DNA from: Leptospira hartskeerlii
GTDB taxonomy: Bacteria; Spirochaetota; Leptospiria; Leptospirales; Leptospiraceae
DNA: 64,000 bases
Direction of reading: 5' to 3'
Assembly: GCF_002811475.1 (NCBI RefSeq)
Contig: NZ_NPDL01000002.1
Location: forward strand, 124,001 to 188,000
The notes beneath the pieces are model-generated. The model was given only the letters and a program-made list of their open reading frames with translations, was not told the DNA's origin and made no database searches. Shown piece by piece: positions 44,589-60,985 of this stretch. The position numbers were made by a program, and so were the translations under genes. Numbering within the stretch: the first letter of the stretch is position 1; each line of letters starts with the position of its first letter.

Positions 44589-45428
44589 CTACTTTGCGAA
44601 TCCTATCTCGGAGGTTATAGGATTTTTTTCGTAATCTTCTTTCTTCGCTGCTACCTCGTCGAAATAGGTCTCGTAATTCGGGAAATTTGTTCCCATGATC
44701 CTATCCCAGAAATTGAAATAGAGACTATAATTCCCATGAAACTTTTGGTGATGAAGGTTATGATGGGTAGAAGTATTGATCCATTTTGTGATCGGATTAC
44801 TTGCCCAACCTTTCGGGAAAAATTCATATCCTAGATGCCACCAGATATTCATCACCATCGCATAGAATGTATGGAATATAAACACTCCGAAATGGATTGG
44901 GACCAAACTTATGAATGGTACTACGTAGATCGCTTCCAAAAATGCTTCCGCCCAATGGAAATTGTAAGCAGCTAAAGGAGAAGGGTTTACGGATTTATGA
45001 TGGATTGCATGTACGAATGTGTAAACTTTTTTGTGATGCATTAACCTATGAGCCCAATAAAACCAGGTCTCATGCCAAACTGTAATCAAGATATAACTTA
45101 AGATCGCGTAAGCCCAACCTCTTTCGGAGATATCAAAGTAGAGCGCTCTTGGAAGATATCCCAATTTTTGTAAGCTGAAAGAAACGACTGCAACCAAGCT
45201 GAACATTACCATTGTCACGGCAGATTGTTTGATCTCGTATACTACCTTTTCCCATTTTGGAAAACTTTTCTGGATCCTGTACTTTTCAAAGTATCCTTTT
45301 TTCCAAACCCAGAATATGAAGAATGCAAGCCCTGCCAAAGGGTAGTATCTGATAAAGTTCATTGATAGTTGGAATAGTCCGAAATTCCGAACGCATTCCC
45401 AACCGAAATCACAAGCGTTGATTGCCAT
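44589..45428 (-). CDS. Sterol desaturase / fatty acid hydroxylase-family membrane protein
   Basis: 279 residues with about four membrane helices and the eight-His di-iron set: HETWFYWAHRLMHH, FVHAIHHKSVNPSP and THHNLHHQKFH. Members insert hydroxyl groups or double bonds in lipids using oxygen. The substrate here is unknown; leptospires have no obvious sterol pathway, so a fatty acid or ether-lipid role is more likely. ATG start with AGGAGGA upstream. The gene has its own terminator and lies 102 bp from the AraC regulator gene that ends at 45531 on the same strand. Confidence 0.92.
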   Translation of the reverse strand: MAINACDFGWECVRNFGLFQLSMNFIRYYPLAGLAFFIFWVWKKGYFEKYRIQKSFPKWEKVVYEIKQSAVTMVMFSLVAVVSFSLQKLGYLPRALYFDISERGWAYAILSYILITVWHETWFYWAHRLMHHKKVYTFVHAIHHKSVNPSPLAAYNFHWAEAFLEAIYVVPFISLVPIHFGVFIFHTFYAMVMNIWWHLGYEFFPKGWASNPITKWINTSTHHNLHHQKFHGNYSLYFNFWDRIMGTNFPNYETYFDEVAAKKEDYEKNPITSEIGFAK

Positions 45429-45530
45429 TTTTCCTCCGATCTCTGTATTCAGTTTACGATGGATCCAAAAAGAAATCGTCCTCCCCGATCGGAGCGGAAT
45501 AAAATATACGTCCGGATCGATCGAAACGGA

Positions 45531-46646
45531 CTACTTGGACTTATTTTTGCGGATCTTGTTTCTGTATTCGGAGGGTGTAAATCCGGTCTCCTTTCGGAAA
45601 ACCTCGTTAAAAGCGGATTTAGAGCCAAATCCTGAAGAGTAGGCGATGGACAATAAAACTTCCTGAGGATCTGATTCTATTTTCTTTTTGGCCTCTTCTA
45701 CCCTGTATTCATTCAGTAATTGAAAGAAATTTTTTCCAATTTCATTGTTCAGATATTCCGAAAGTTGATGGGTACTAATCTCTAATTTGCCTGCTAAAAA
45801 TCCGAGAGTCAGATCTTCCTTTAAGAATACCTTCTCCCTTTGAAATAAGTCTTCTAAGTTTTGTTTGATATCTTCAAGATCTAGTCCGCCAAGTTGAGAG
45901 GCCCTATATTTTTTTTCTTCTTCTACCACTCTTTGTACTTCTAAGAAAAATTCGGGGAATCCTTGGCGCAGAATGTACAAAGAACATAAGAAGATCCCGA
46001 TTAAAGAACCTACACCTTCTAAACCTCTGATAGATCCTAAAAATACGGATATAGATCCGTATAATAAAATGATTAGAATGCTAACGCTTACTGCAAAGAT
46101 CGTAAGCATTCTCGGGTCCTTGTATATGACTGAGAATCTAAAACCCCAAAACAAACGGAAGAATGTGGAAAACAGGAACGCGAACATGACTCCCATTGTG
46201 CTTAATACCGGAATTTTTAAGAATAAAGGAAGACCGGTGGTTTGTAGGCTTTTGAGTAATTCGATCTTTTCCGGGCCTCCTGAAAAATAGAAGGGCGCCA
46301 TCCAAATAAATATCGCGAGTGCGGGAATCATCTTCAGATAAAATATTTTTTTAGACTCCGGGGTGTTTCCCATCGCAAGAAGAAGATAACGTTCTATAAA
46401 AGGTCCCATCAGTCCGGAAACAGGAAGATGTGTTAGATACAAACCTGGGAAGTGAATGATCATCTTACATGTTAGCAAGAATGCATGAGATAGAAAGATC
46501 CCTACTAAGAAAAAAATAAAGGCCAGTAAGTTTTGTTTTTCTCCTCTGGGAGAAGAGAATATTTCCCCTAAAGAAAATAAAAATGCGAGTCCGATCGAAA
46601 AGACTAAAAATAAAGAAGTATAAGATTGGATCCCGAACTCGTTCAT
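45531..46646 (-). CDS. AraC-family regulator with N-terminal multi-pass membrane domain
   Basis: 371 residues from the ATG at 46646, which overlaps the vapC stop (ATGA); the longer frame to 46733 adds unrelated residues. About seven membrane helices fill residues 8-240. The C-terminus has a double HTH: LTLGFLAGKLEISTHQLSEY then LLSIAYSSGFGSKSAFNEVF and RKETGFTPSEYRN, the AraC signature. Membrane-embedded AraC regulators are known from this genus and others. The hydroxylase gene 102 bp downstream is a possible target. The coupling to vapC is unusual. Confidence 0.9.
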   Translation of the reverse strand: MNEFGIQSYTSLFLVFSIGLAFLFSLGEIFSSPRGEKQNLLAFIFFLVGIFLSHAFLLTCKMIIHFPGLYLTHLPVSGLMGPFIERYLLLAMGNTPESKKIFYLKMIPALAIFIWMAPFYFSGGPEKIELLKSLQTTGLPLFLKIPVLSTMGVMFAFLFSTFFRLFWGFRFSVIYKDPRMLTIFAVSVSILIILLYGSISVFLGSIRGLEGVGSLIGIFLCSLYILRQGFPEFFLEVQRVVEEEKKYRASQLGGLDLEDIKQNLEDLFQREKVFLKEDLTLGFLAGKLEISTHQLSEYLNNEIGKNFFQLLNEYRVEEAKKKIESDPQEVLLSIAYSSGFGSKSAFNEVFRKETGFTPSEYRNKIRKNKSK

Positions 46647-47014
46647 GTTGTAATTTCCGCGATGCCAACCTTCTCCGCAGCCTTTACTAAAGACAAGTCT
46701 GCAGAATATAATTTTGCACTTCCTAAGACACAACTTGCAAGCAAATGTGCGTCAATCCAACCGATTCCGAGTCCCGCCAGGGAATTTCTTTCCGAAAAGA
46801 TCATGGCTTCTTTATGGTTTGCGATCGGAACTTCTTTTAATTGGGCGTACTCAGTTAGAAAAAAGTTCTTATTCTTAAAATTTCCCAGGCTGAGTTCTCC
46901 CTCTACCATAGGATGACGTCTGACCAAACCTAGGCGGAGAAGTTCCGTAAGTTTCGGATCCGCTTTTCGTAGATGATTGATCCAAACAGAAGTATCTACA
47001 AGCACCGCCGTCAT
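46643..47014 (-). CDS. vapC: PIN-domain toxin, VapC
   Basis: 123 residues, the usual VapC size. The acidic catalytic set is visible: VDTSVWINHLRK near the N-terminus, an Glu in VEGELSLG near 45, and GIGWIDAHLLAS near 95 with the late Asp. VapC toxins cut RNA, often initiator tRNA. The start lies four bases inside the end of vapB (overlap), the typical TA order of antitoxin then toxin. It overlaps the AraC gene downstream by 4 bp, so all three share one transcript. Confidence 0.93.
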   Translation of the reverse strand: MTAVLVDTSVWINHLRKADPKLTELLRLGLVRRHPMVEGELSLGNFKNKNFFLTEYAQLKEVPIANHKEAMIFSERNSLAGLGIGWIDAHLLASCVLGSAKLYSADLSLVKAAEKVGIAEITT

Positions 47015-47214
47015 TTAGAAATTTTTTTGCGGGTAGGGCCTTCTGCTTTTGGATCGCTTCCACCTAAGAGAGCCATTCTTTCTGCGGATTTTTCCCGAAT
47101 CAATGCACGCAATCCCTCTTGCACGAGACGTGTCTTTTCTAGGATTCCGGTATAGTCTTGGGCGCTGGAAATCAGCTCGTCTGGAATATATAGAGTGGTT
47201 TTGACAGCTATCAT
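47011..47214 (-). CDS. vapB: Antitoxin, VapB family (ribbon-helix-helix)
   Basis: 67 residues from the ATG at 47214; an upstream frame to 47250 starts inside the -35 box of the predicted promoter and is rejected. The N-terminal MIAVKTTLYIPDELISSA gives the RHH DNA-binding strand and helix; LVQEGLRALIREKSAERM is the second helix. The C-terminal tail is basic and probably wraps VapC. The direct repeats over the promoter suggest self-repression. Confidence 0.9.
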   Translation of the reverse strand: MIAVKTTLYIPDELISSAQDYTGILEKTRLVQEGLRALIREKSAERMALLGGSDPKAEGPTRKKISK

Positions 47215-47250
47215 ATATGGTAATATATGGTGAAAAATGCCATATGTCAA
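47212..47250 (-). promoter_or_regulatory. vapBC-araC promoter with repeated operator half-sites, leaderless start
   Basis: On the minus strand, TTGACA (47250-47245) and TATATT (47227-47222) are 17 bp apart, a near-perfect sigma70 promoter. The -10 box ends seven bases before the vapB ATG (47214), so the mRNA should begin at or next to the start codon. Two CCATATAT copies in direct repeat cover the -10 box and start codon, and a related CATATGG lies in the spacer. These are good candidates for VapB binding. Confidence 0.65.
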
Positions 47251-47477
47251 GAGAATGGGAGCGGAAAATCGTTTCGGAGGCGGAAAAGTGATTCCGCATG
47301 GTGCTTAGCAGAGAAAATTTCGAAAGTACGTAACCTTCTTCCCTAATGAGTGATTTACTTATGTCACATAATGCCCGCATATCACACTGAAGTCGAGCTG
47401 CGCATGAAGCTGAAGATCCAAAAATCCTTCTTCCTTGCATAAATAATGCCAGCAACTAGGGAATAGCTGCTAAAACC
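47251..47477. other. Non-coding gap between vapB and the tRNA promoter
   Basis: 227 bp without a supported gene. A reverse-frame ORF (47015-47455) only shadows vapB. I see a possible small hairpin near 47451-47471 around AGCAACTAGGGAATAGCTGCT-like sequence, but nothing assignable. Confidence 0.4.
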
Positions 47478-47507
47478 TTGACCAGGGACCCTGGGTAAAA
47501 ATACTGT
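47478..47507 (+). promoter_or_regulatory. Predicted promoter of the tRNA-secE-ribosomal protein cluster
   Basis: TTGACC at 47478-47483 and TACTGT at 47502-47507 are 18 bp apart; the second box is a poor match. The spacer contains the 13-bp palindrome CCAGGGACCCTGG (47482-47494). It lies about 40 bp before the first tRNA. Confidence 0.4.
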
Positions 47508-47545
47508 GTATTTCTAGCTCCTCTCTGGGAGCGGGTAGATAGACA

Positions 47546-47620
<75 letters not shown>

Positions 47621-47628
47621 GTTCGAAT

Positions 47629-47699
<71 letters not shown>

Positions 47700-47742
47700 G
47701 AGTTTTTCCGCAGGTTCTTTGAGTTTAGGAAGGATTTATATA

Positions 47743-47925
47743 GTGAAGTTTGGCGCATTTGTACAAGAATGTAGAGAAGAACTGAAAAAAGTTCAATGGC
47801 CGAATAGACAAGAGGTGATGCAGTCCACCATCGTTGTTCTAGTCACGGTGTTATTTTTCTCTGCCTTTCTATTCTTTTCGGATACTGCGATTGTGAAGCT
47901 TCTTACCGGATTCTGGAATCTGTAA
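47743..47925 (+). CDS. secE: Preprotein translocase subunit SecE
   Basis: 60 residues from the GTG at 47743, which has AGGAAGGA eight bases upstream; the longer frame from 47719 has no such site. The N-terminal amphipathic stretch [20 protein letters not shown] with the WP motif is the SecE hallmark, followed by one membrane helix (about 35-55). It stabilises SecY in the Sec channel. No rpmG lies in front, unlike many bacteria. nusG follows after 16 bp. Confidence 0.95.
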   Translation: MKFGAFVQECREELKKVQWPNRQEVMQSTIVVLVTVLFFSAFLFFSDTAIVKLLTGFWNL

Positions 47926-47941
47926 GAACTTAGGATAAAAT

Positions 47942-48496
47942 GTGATTATGATGGCTGATTTGAAATGGTATGCGTTACAGACTTATTCCGGTCACGAGAA
48001 TAAGGTCCAGAAAAATCTGGAAAAGCTGATCCAACAGCGCAAGCTGGAGGAGAAGATTTCTCAAGTGCGTATTCCTACCATGGAAGTCGCCGAGATGAAG
48101 AACGGCAAAAAGAAGGTCACTAAGAAGAAACTTATGCCGGGCTATGTTCTTGTTGAAATGGATATGGACGAAGACCTTCGTTTCATGATCCAAAGTCTTC
48201 CTTCTGTTTCTACTTTTGTAGGATCAAAAGATGGAGGACCTGAACCTCTTTCCGTAGACGAAGTGAAAAATCTTTTCGCGGAAACCGGAGAGTTCCAATC
48301 AGAGGAGCCAGTTACTCCTAGATTGTTGTTTAAAGTGGGAGATAGCCTGAAGATTATCGATGGCCCTTTCGCGAATTTTACTGGAGTCGTAGACGAGATC
48401 TTCCCGGACAAAGGAAGGCTCAGAGTGAAGGTGGAGATTTTCGGACGCTCTACCCCTGTGGAATTAGATTATCTACAGGTCAAAACCGAACCCTGA
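47942..48496 (+). CDS. nusG: Transcription termination/antitermination factor NusG
   Basis: 184 residues from the GTG at 47942 (AGGA six bases upstream); ATG at 47948 or 47951 would also work. The NGN domain has WYALQTYSGHENKVQKNLE and MPGYVLVEMDMDEDLRFMIQ; the C-terminal KOW domain has GDSLKIIDGPFANFTGVVDE. NusG binds RNA polymerase and links it to Rho or the ribosome. It sits between secE and rplK, as in most bacteria. Confidence 0.97.
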   Translation: MIMMADLKWYALQTYSGHENKVQKNLEKLIQQRKLEEKISQVRIPTMEVAEMKNGKKKVTKKKLMPGYVLVEMDMDEDLRFMIQSLPSVSTFVGSKDGGPEPLSVDEVKNLFAETGEFQSEEPVTPRLLFKVGDSLKIIDGPFANFTGVVDEIFPDKGRLRVKVEIFGRSTPVELDYLQVKTEP

Positions 48497-48537
48497 CCGG
48501 TGGGAGAACCGGGAGAAACAAATAAGGTGTTTCGCCA

Positions 48538-48966
48538 ATGGCAGCAAAAAAAGTAGTAAAGCAGATTAAGCTCCAGGTTGAAGCCGGTAAGGCCAACCCT
48601 GCTCCTCCAGTCGGACCGGCACTCGGTCAGGCCGGATTGAACATCATGGAGTTCTGCAAGCAGTTCAACGAGAGATCTAAAAACCAAATGGGTTATAAGC
48701 TCCCCGTTGTAATCACAGTATTCTCCGACAGGAGTTTTACATTCATTACCAAGTCTCCTCCGGCAGCTCTTCTTGTTAAGAAGGCAATCGGATTAGAGTC
48801 TGGTTCCGCAACTCCTCACACCACTAAGGTTGGGAAGATCACTCGTAAGCAATTAGAAGAAATTGCTAAAACCAAAATGGAAGACCTAAACGCGAATGAT
48901 CTGGACGCAGCTGTTCAAATTATCGCCGGAACTTGTCGTTCCATGGGCGTTACGGTAGAGGGTTAA
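48538..48966 (+). CDS. rplK: 50S ribosomal protein L11
   Basis: 142 residues, standard length. [20 protein letters not shown] and [16 protein letters not shown] are the L11 signature; the C-terminal RNA-binding domain has [19 protein letters not shown]11 forms the GTPase-associated centre with 23S rRNA and the L10-L12 stalk. Three bases separate it from rplA. Confidence 0.98.
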   Translation: MAAKKVVKQIKLQVEAGKANPAPPVGPALGQAGLNIMEFCKQFNERSKNQMGYKLPVVITVFSDRSFTFITKSPPAALLVKKAIGLESGSATPHTTKVGKITRKQLEEIAKTKMEDLNANDLDAAVQIIAGTCRSMGVTVEG

Positions 48967-48969
48967 TTC

Positions 48970-49662
<693 letters not shown>

Positions 49663-49688
49663 GGATGTAGTAGACGGGAGTAGGAACA

Positions 49689-50222
49689 ATGCCCAGCCAG
49701 GAAAAAATTGAAGCAGTTGCCGAATTAAAAGGCAGATTAGAAAAACGTAGCGACTTTATCCTAGCCAGCTACAGCGGACTCACAGTAGAAGATATCACTA
49801 ATCTTCGCGCGAAACTTCGTAAAGAAGGTTCCGAGATGAAAGTGATCAAGAACAATCTCTTTCTACTCGCACTTAAAGAATCCGAGAAGCATAAGGATAA
49901 GAACATCGCCTTTGGATCCGAATACCAAGGACCTCTAGCGGCGATTTTCTCGGACGCAAATCTTCCAAACGCAGCGAAGATCCTAAAAGAATACGCTAAG
50001 ACGAATAAAAATCTTATTCTGAAAGCGGGATATTTAGACGGATCCGTTCTGAACGCGGAAGATGTGGAAGCAATCGCAGGTCTTCCGTCAAGAGAGCAAC
50101 TCTTGGCTCAGATCGCAGGCGGTATCAATGGTCCGGCAAGAAGCATCGCTTCTGGTCTAAACCAAATTATCGCAGGTCTTGCAAGAGCTATCCAAGCAGT
50201 CGCAGAGAAGAACAATCAGTAA
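49689..50222 (+). CDS. rplJ: 50S ribosomal protein L10
   Basis: 177 residues. N-terminal [20 protein letters not shown], then [19 protein letters not shown] and the C-terminal helix that carries L12 dimers. The gap to rplA is only 26 bp, so the long structured L10 leader that E. coli uses for autoregulation is not present in that form. Confidence 0.97.
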   Translation: MPSQEKIEAVAELKGRLEKRSDFILASYSGLTVEDITNLRAKLRKEGSEMKVIKNNLFLLALKESEKHKDKNIAFGSEYQGPLAAIFSDANLPNAAKILKEYAKTNKNLILKAGYLDGSVLNAEDVEAIAGLPSREQLLAQIAGGINGPARSIASGLNQIIAGLARAIQAVAEKNNQ

Positions 50223-50279
50223 GAACCAATTTAGTTAGTAAGTAGTTTAAAGGACCAAACGGAATCAAAGGAGCACCAA

Positions 50280-50666
50280 ATGTCTACCACTGAAGCGTTA
50301 TTAGAGCAACTCGGAAAACTTACCCTTGTGGAAGCAGCCGATCTAGTTAAAAAAATGGAGGAGAAGTTCGGAATTTCCGCAGCGGCTCCAGTAGCAGTAG
50401 CAGCTGCAGCACCAGCAGGTGGCGGAGCAGCGGCAGGAGCAGAAGAGCCTGCTTCTTTCAACGTTGTATTGAAAGGTTTCGGCGATAAAAAAATCGAAGT
50501 TATCAAGGTTGTTCGCGAGATCACTGGTCTTGGCTTGAAAGAAGCAAAAGATCTAGTAGAAGCTGGCGGAAAGTCTGTTAAAGACGGCGTTGCGAAAGCA
50601 GAAGCTGACGACATTAAAAAGAAATTAGAAGCTGTCGGAGCTCAAATCGAACTTAAGGCTGTCTAA
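50280..50666 (+). CDS. rplL: 50S ribosomal protein L7/L12
   Basis: 128 residues: N-terminal dimerisation helix ([20 protein letters not shown]), an Ala/Gly-rich hinge near 35-55, and the C-terminal factor-binding domain ([20 protein letters not shown]). It recruits elongation factors. Two hairpins lie between it and rpoB. Confidence 0.98.
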   Translation: MSTTEALLEQLGKLTLVEAADLVKKMEEKFGISAAAPVAVAAAAPAGGGAAAGAEEPASFNVVLKGFGDKKIEVIKVVREITGLGLKEAKDLVEAGGKSVKDGVAKAEADDIKKKLEAVGAQIELKAV

Positions 50667-50703
50667 TCAGGGAGCCGAGGCTTTGTCTCCTCGATATCTG
50701 ATT
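50665..50703 (+). promoter_or_regulatory. First rplL-rpoB intergenic hairpin
   Basis: AATCAG/CTGATT (50665-50670 with 50698-50703) enclose CGAGG/CCTCG (50676-50680 with 50689-50693), a stem interrupted by an internal loop right at the rplL stop. Possible processing or attenuation structure. Confidence 0.4.
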
Positions 50704-50718
50704 ATAATCCTTTCACTC

Positions 50719-50762
50719 AGGCAAGGAGGCCAGCGTACTTCCTTGCCTTATTGCATTTTTTC
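50719..50762 (+). terminator. Attenuator-like terminator between rplL and rpoB
   Basis: AGGCAAGGA and TCCTTGCCT form a perfect 9-bp stem (50719-50748) with a 12-base loop; a run of T follows at about 50756-50761. It resembles the partial terminator found between rplL and rpoB in E. coli, which lowers RNA polymerase relative to L12. Confidence 0.6.
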
Positions 50763-50801
50763 GCGCAGTTATAATTTTCCATCATCCCAGGGAGCACACG
50801 A

Positions 50802-54482
<3,681 letters not shown>

Positions 54483-54497
54483 GGGAAGAAAGGTAGC

Positions 54498-58703
<4,206 letters not shown>

Positions 58704-58778
58704 AGGAAAGCTTTACAATAGAGCAGGGTCGGTAGAACTGGTAAAATAGGTCACCGGCCTGCTAAAAAGAAGAAACTC

Positions 58779-59153
58779 ATGCCTACAATTAGCCAACTTA
58801 TACGTCACGGCAGGAAGAAACAGGTTAACAAATCTAAATCTCCTGCATTAAAAAGTAGCCCGCAACGCCGGGGAGTGTGCACGAAGGTGACTACCTTCAC
58901 ACCAAAAAAACCGAACTCAGCTTTGAGAAAAGTTGCAAGGGTTCGTTTAACAACCGGTATCGAAGTGACCGCTTATATTCCCGGTGAGGGACATAACCTG
59001 CAAGAGCACAACGTTGTTCTGATTCGCGGGGGAAGGGTCAAAGACCTTCCAGGGGTTCGTTATCATATTATCCGTGGTACCTTGGATACTCTTGGTATCG
59101 ATAAACGTCGTAAGAGTCGTTCTAAATATGGAACGAAAAAACCTAAGGCGTAA
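58779..59153 (+). CDS. rpsL: 30S ribosomal protein S12
   Basis: 124 residues. [18 protein letters not shown] and [20 protein letters not shown] are present with the Lys residues (E. coli 43 and 88 equivalents) that mark streptomycin-sensitive S12. It sits in the decoding centre. The protein is complete and the gene is paired with rpsG, 11 bp downstream. Confidence 0.98.
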   Translation: MPTISQLIRHGRKKQVNKSKSPALKSSPQRRGVCTKVTTFTPKKPNSALRKVARVRLTTGIEVTAYIPGEGHNLQEHNVVLIRGGRVKDLPGVRYHIIRGTLDTLGIDKRRKSRSKYGTKKPKA

Positions 59154-59164
59154 GGGAGTTAGGA

Positions 59165-59638
59165 ATGTCTAGAAGAAGAGGAAAAGTAGAACCACGCAAA
59201 ATCCAACCGGATTCGGTTTATGGAGATGCAAACATCGCGAAGTTTATTAACTGCTTGATGTTGGACGGAAAGAAATCCGTAGCAGAATCTTTGTTTTATG
59301 ACGCTCTGGATCTGATCCAAAAAAAGACCGGAAACGATCCTTACGTTACTTTTAAAGAAGCATTAGAAAACGTTAAACCACAAGTGGAAGTAAAATCCCG
59401 TCGCGTGGGTGGTGTGACTTACCAAGTTCCGATCGAAGTTCGCCCGGAAAGACGTTTAGCTCTTGGAATCAGATGGTTGATCCGTTATTCCAGGGACAGA
59501 AACGAAAAAGGTATGGCTAACAAACTTGCTGCAGAATTTATCGAGGCTCAAAAAGGCACCGGAGCAGCAATCAAGAAGAAAGAAGATATCCGCAAAATGG
59601 CAGATGCTAACAAAGCATTCAGCCACTATCGCTGGTAA
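59165..59638 (+). CDS. rpsG: 30S ribosomal protein S7
   Basis: 157 residues starting [20 protein letters not shown], with [20 protein letters not shown] and the [20 protein letters not shown] block. S7 starts assembly of the 30S head. In many bacteria fusA and tuf follow; here the transcript ends at a strong terminator and an unrelated lipoprotein gene comes next. Confidence 0.98.
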   Translation: MSRRRGKVEPRKIQPDSVYGDANIAKFINCLMLDGKKSVAESLFYDALDLIQKKTGNDPYVTFKEALENVKPQVEVKSRRVGGVTYQVPIEVRPERRLALGIRWLIRYSRDRNEKGMANKLAAEFIEAQKGTGAAIKKKEDIRKMADANKAFSHYRW

Positions 59639-59658
59639 GAATCTTTTAACTTATAGTT

Positions 59659-59678
59659 CGCGGTTGCATGAGACCGCG
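59659..59678 (+). promoter_or_regulatory. Small hairpin downstream of rpsG
   Basis: CGCGGT and ACCGCG form a 6-bp GC-rich stem with an 8-base loop, upstream of the main terminator. Possibly a 3'-end stabilising structure. Confidence 0.35.
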
Positions 59679-59691
59679 GACAGGTTTGATG

Positions 59692-59719
59692 AAGGGACTC
59701 TCGAGAGAGTCCCTTTTTT
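59692..59719 (+). terminator. Rho-independent terminator of the rpoBC-rpsLG cluster
   Basis: AAGGGACTCTC and GAGAGTCCCTT pair around a 2-base centre (the central bases will open to a small loop), followed by six T (59714-59719). A strong terminator 54 bp after the rpsG stop. Confidence 0.9.
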
Positions 59720-59797
59720 ATTTCTTCATGCCTACTAAGATAAGATTCCCTGCTTCTTTTATATGGACAAAAGAATTTCTCGGGAAAGAATCAGGTC

Positions 59798-60925
59798 ATG
59801 GGACAAAAACTTTCTACCTTACTTCTCTTCTTCATAATACTTTTGCTTTCCTGCGGAGGGCCATACGTGAAAATTCCGGATTCCGCAGAATTAGGGAAAG
59901 AATACACTTTTCCCGAGGAAGAATCTATTGCTAAACGAACTTTGGAACTAACTCTAACTTCTCTTAAGGAATCCTATAAGGATGGAGCTCTAGTAAGAAG
60001 GGACGCACATCCAAAACATCACGGTTGTGTGGCCGCAACCTTTACTGTAAAAAAAGATTTAGACCCACAGTTTACATTGGGAGTCTTCCAGCCTGGAAAA
60101 TCTTACCAAAGTTTAATCCGTTTCTCGAATGGATCTCAAAAGCCGAAAGCAGATCTGGAAGGGGATATTCGAGGGATCGGGATCAAACTTTTTGACATCC
60201 AAGGAAAAAAGATCCTAGCTGAAGAAGCGAAAGAAACAACTCAGGATTTTTTACTGATCAATCATCCCGTTCTTCCTGTAGGTGCACCTGATGAATACTT
60301 GGCTTTATTTGAGGCTGCGTTTGCAGGTAAACCAGGTTCATACTTTTTCGGTTGGAATCCGTTTGCTTGGAAACTGGGCGGCCTTTCTAAAGTAAGAGCG
60401 ATCAGAGGTAAAAAAATTACCAGTCCATTAGAAATTCGTTATTGGTCTACAACCCCGTATGCTTTTGGAGAAGGAAAGGCGGTTAAATATTCCGTAAAAC
60501 CCTGCTCTGAAACTAAATCTGAAATCTCTGATAGTCCTGCCGAAAATTATTTGAGAGACACAATGAGTAAACAACTGAAGGAATCTTCTGCTTGTTTTAC
60601 TTTTATGGTTCAGGTCCAAAAAGATCCTAAGTCTATGCCTGTAGAAGATCCAGCAATTGTTTGGGACGAAGAGATTTCTCCATTTTATCCCGTAGCGGAC
60701 ATTCTGATCCCCAAGCAGGAGTTTACGAATGAAAAGATGGATTCTCTTTGTGAAAATGTATCATACACTCCTTGGCATTCTCTTCAAGAGCATAAACCTC
60801 TAGGCGGGATTAATCGAGTTAGAAAATCCGTTTATCAAGCTATTTCGGAATATAGACACGGACAGAATAAAACTCAGAGAAAGGAGATCAATAAGAAGGA
60901 TATACCGACTAAGTTGCTTCCTTAG
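59798..60925 (+). CDS. Catalase-fold (SrpA/y4iL-like) haem protein, lipoprotein
   Basis: 375 residues. The N-terminus LSTLLLFFIILLLSCGG ends at a lipobox Cys. The rest follows the catalase-related family: RRDAHPKHHGCVAATFTVKK (distal His region, near 70-90), LIRFSNGSQKPKADLEGDIR, GIGIKLFD, QDFLLINHPV, and a C-terminal PWHSLQEHKPLGGINRVRKS. It lacks the catalase C-terminal domain. Such proteins can be peroxidases or lipid dioxygenases, and true catalase activity is uncertain. Membrane-tethered placement is unusual. It follows the terminator of the ribosomal cluster and has its own unit. Confidence 0.85.
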   Translation: MGQKLSTLLLFFIILLLSCGGPYVKIPDSAELGKEYTFPEEESIAKRTLELTLTSLKESYKDGALVRRDAHPKHHGCVAATFTVKKDLDPQFTLGVFQPGKSYQSLIRFSNGSQKPKADLEGDIRGIGIKLFDIQGKKILAEEAKETTQDFLLINHPVLPVGAPDEYLALFEAAFAGKPGSYFFGWNPFAWKLGGLSKVRAIRGKKITSPLEIRYWSTTPYAFGEGKAVKYSVKPCSETKSEISDSPAENYLRDTMSKQLKESSACFTFMVQVQKDPKSMPVEDPAIVWDEEISPFYPVADILIPKQEFTNEKMDSLCENVSYTPWHSLQEHKPLGGINRVRKSVYQAISEYRHGQNKTQRKEINKKDIPTKLLP

Positions 60926-60940
60926 TATTAAACGTTTACA

Positions 60941-60979
60941 AATTATTAGGCCTGGACGTTCAAGCCAGGCTTAATAATT
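60941..60979 (+). terminator. Long hairpin after the catalase-fold gene
   Basis: AATTATTA/TAATAATT (60941-60948 with 60972-60979) extend GCCTGG/CCAGGC (60950-60955 with 60965-60970) with one unpaired base each side. It ends 7 bp before the next ATG, so it may end one transcript or shape the leader of the next. Confidence 0.5.
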
Positions 60980-60985
60980 ATAATT

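Noticed and set aside
47215..47250. Upstream extension of vapB to a TTG at 47250
   Set aside because: That TTG is the first base of the TTGACA -35 box, so it cannot be in the transcript.
47015..47455. 146-residue minus-strand ORF over vapB and its upstream DNA
   Set aside because: Out of frame with vapB, no family features, and it would cover the vapBC promoter.
58779..59153. Streptomycin-resistance changes in S12
   Set aside because: Lys at both key positions and the surrounding motifs are wild type.
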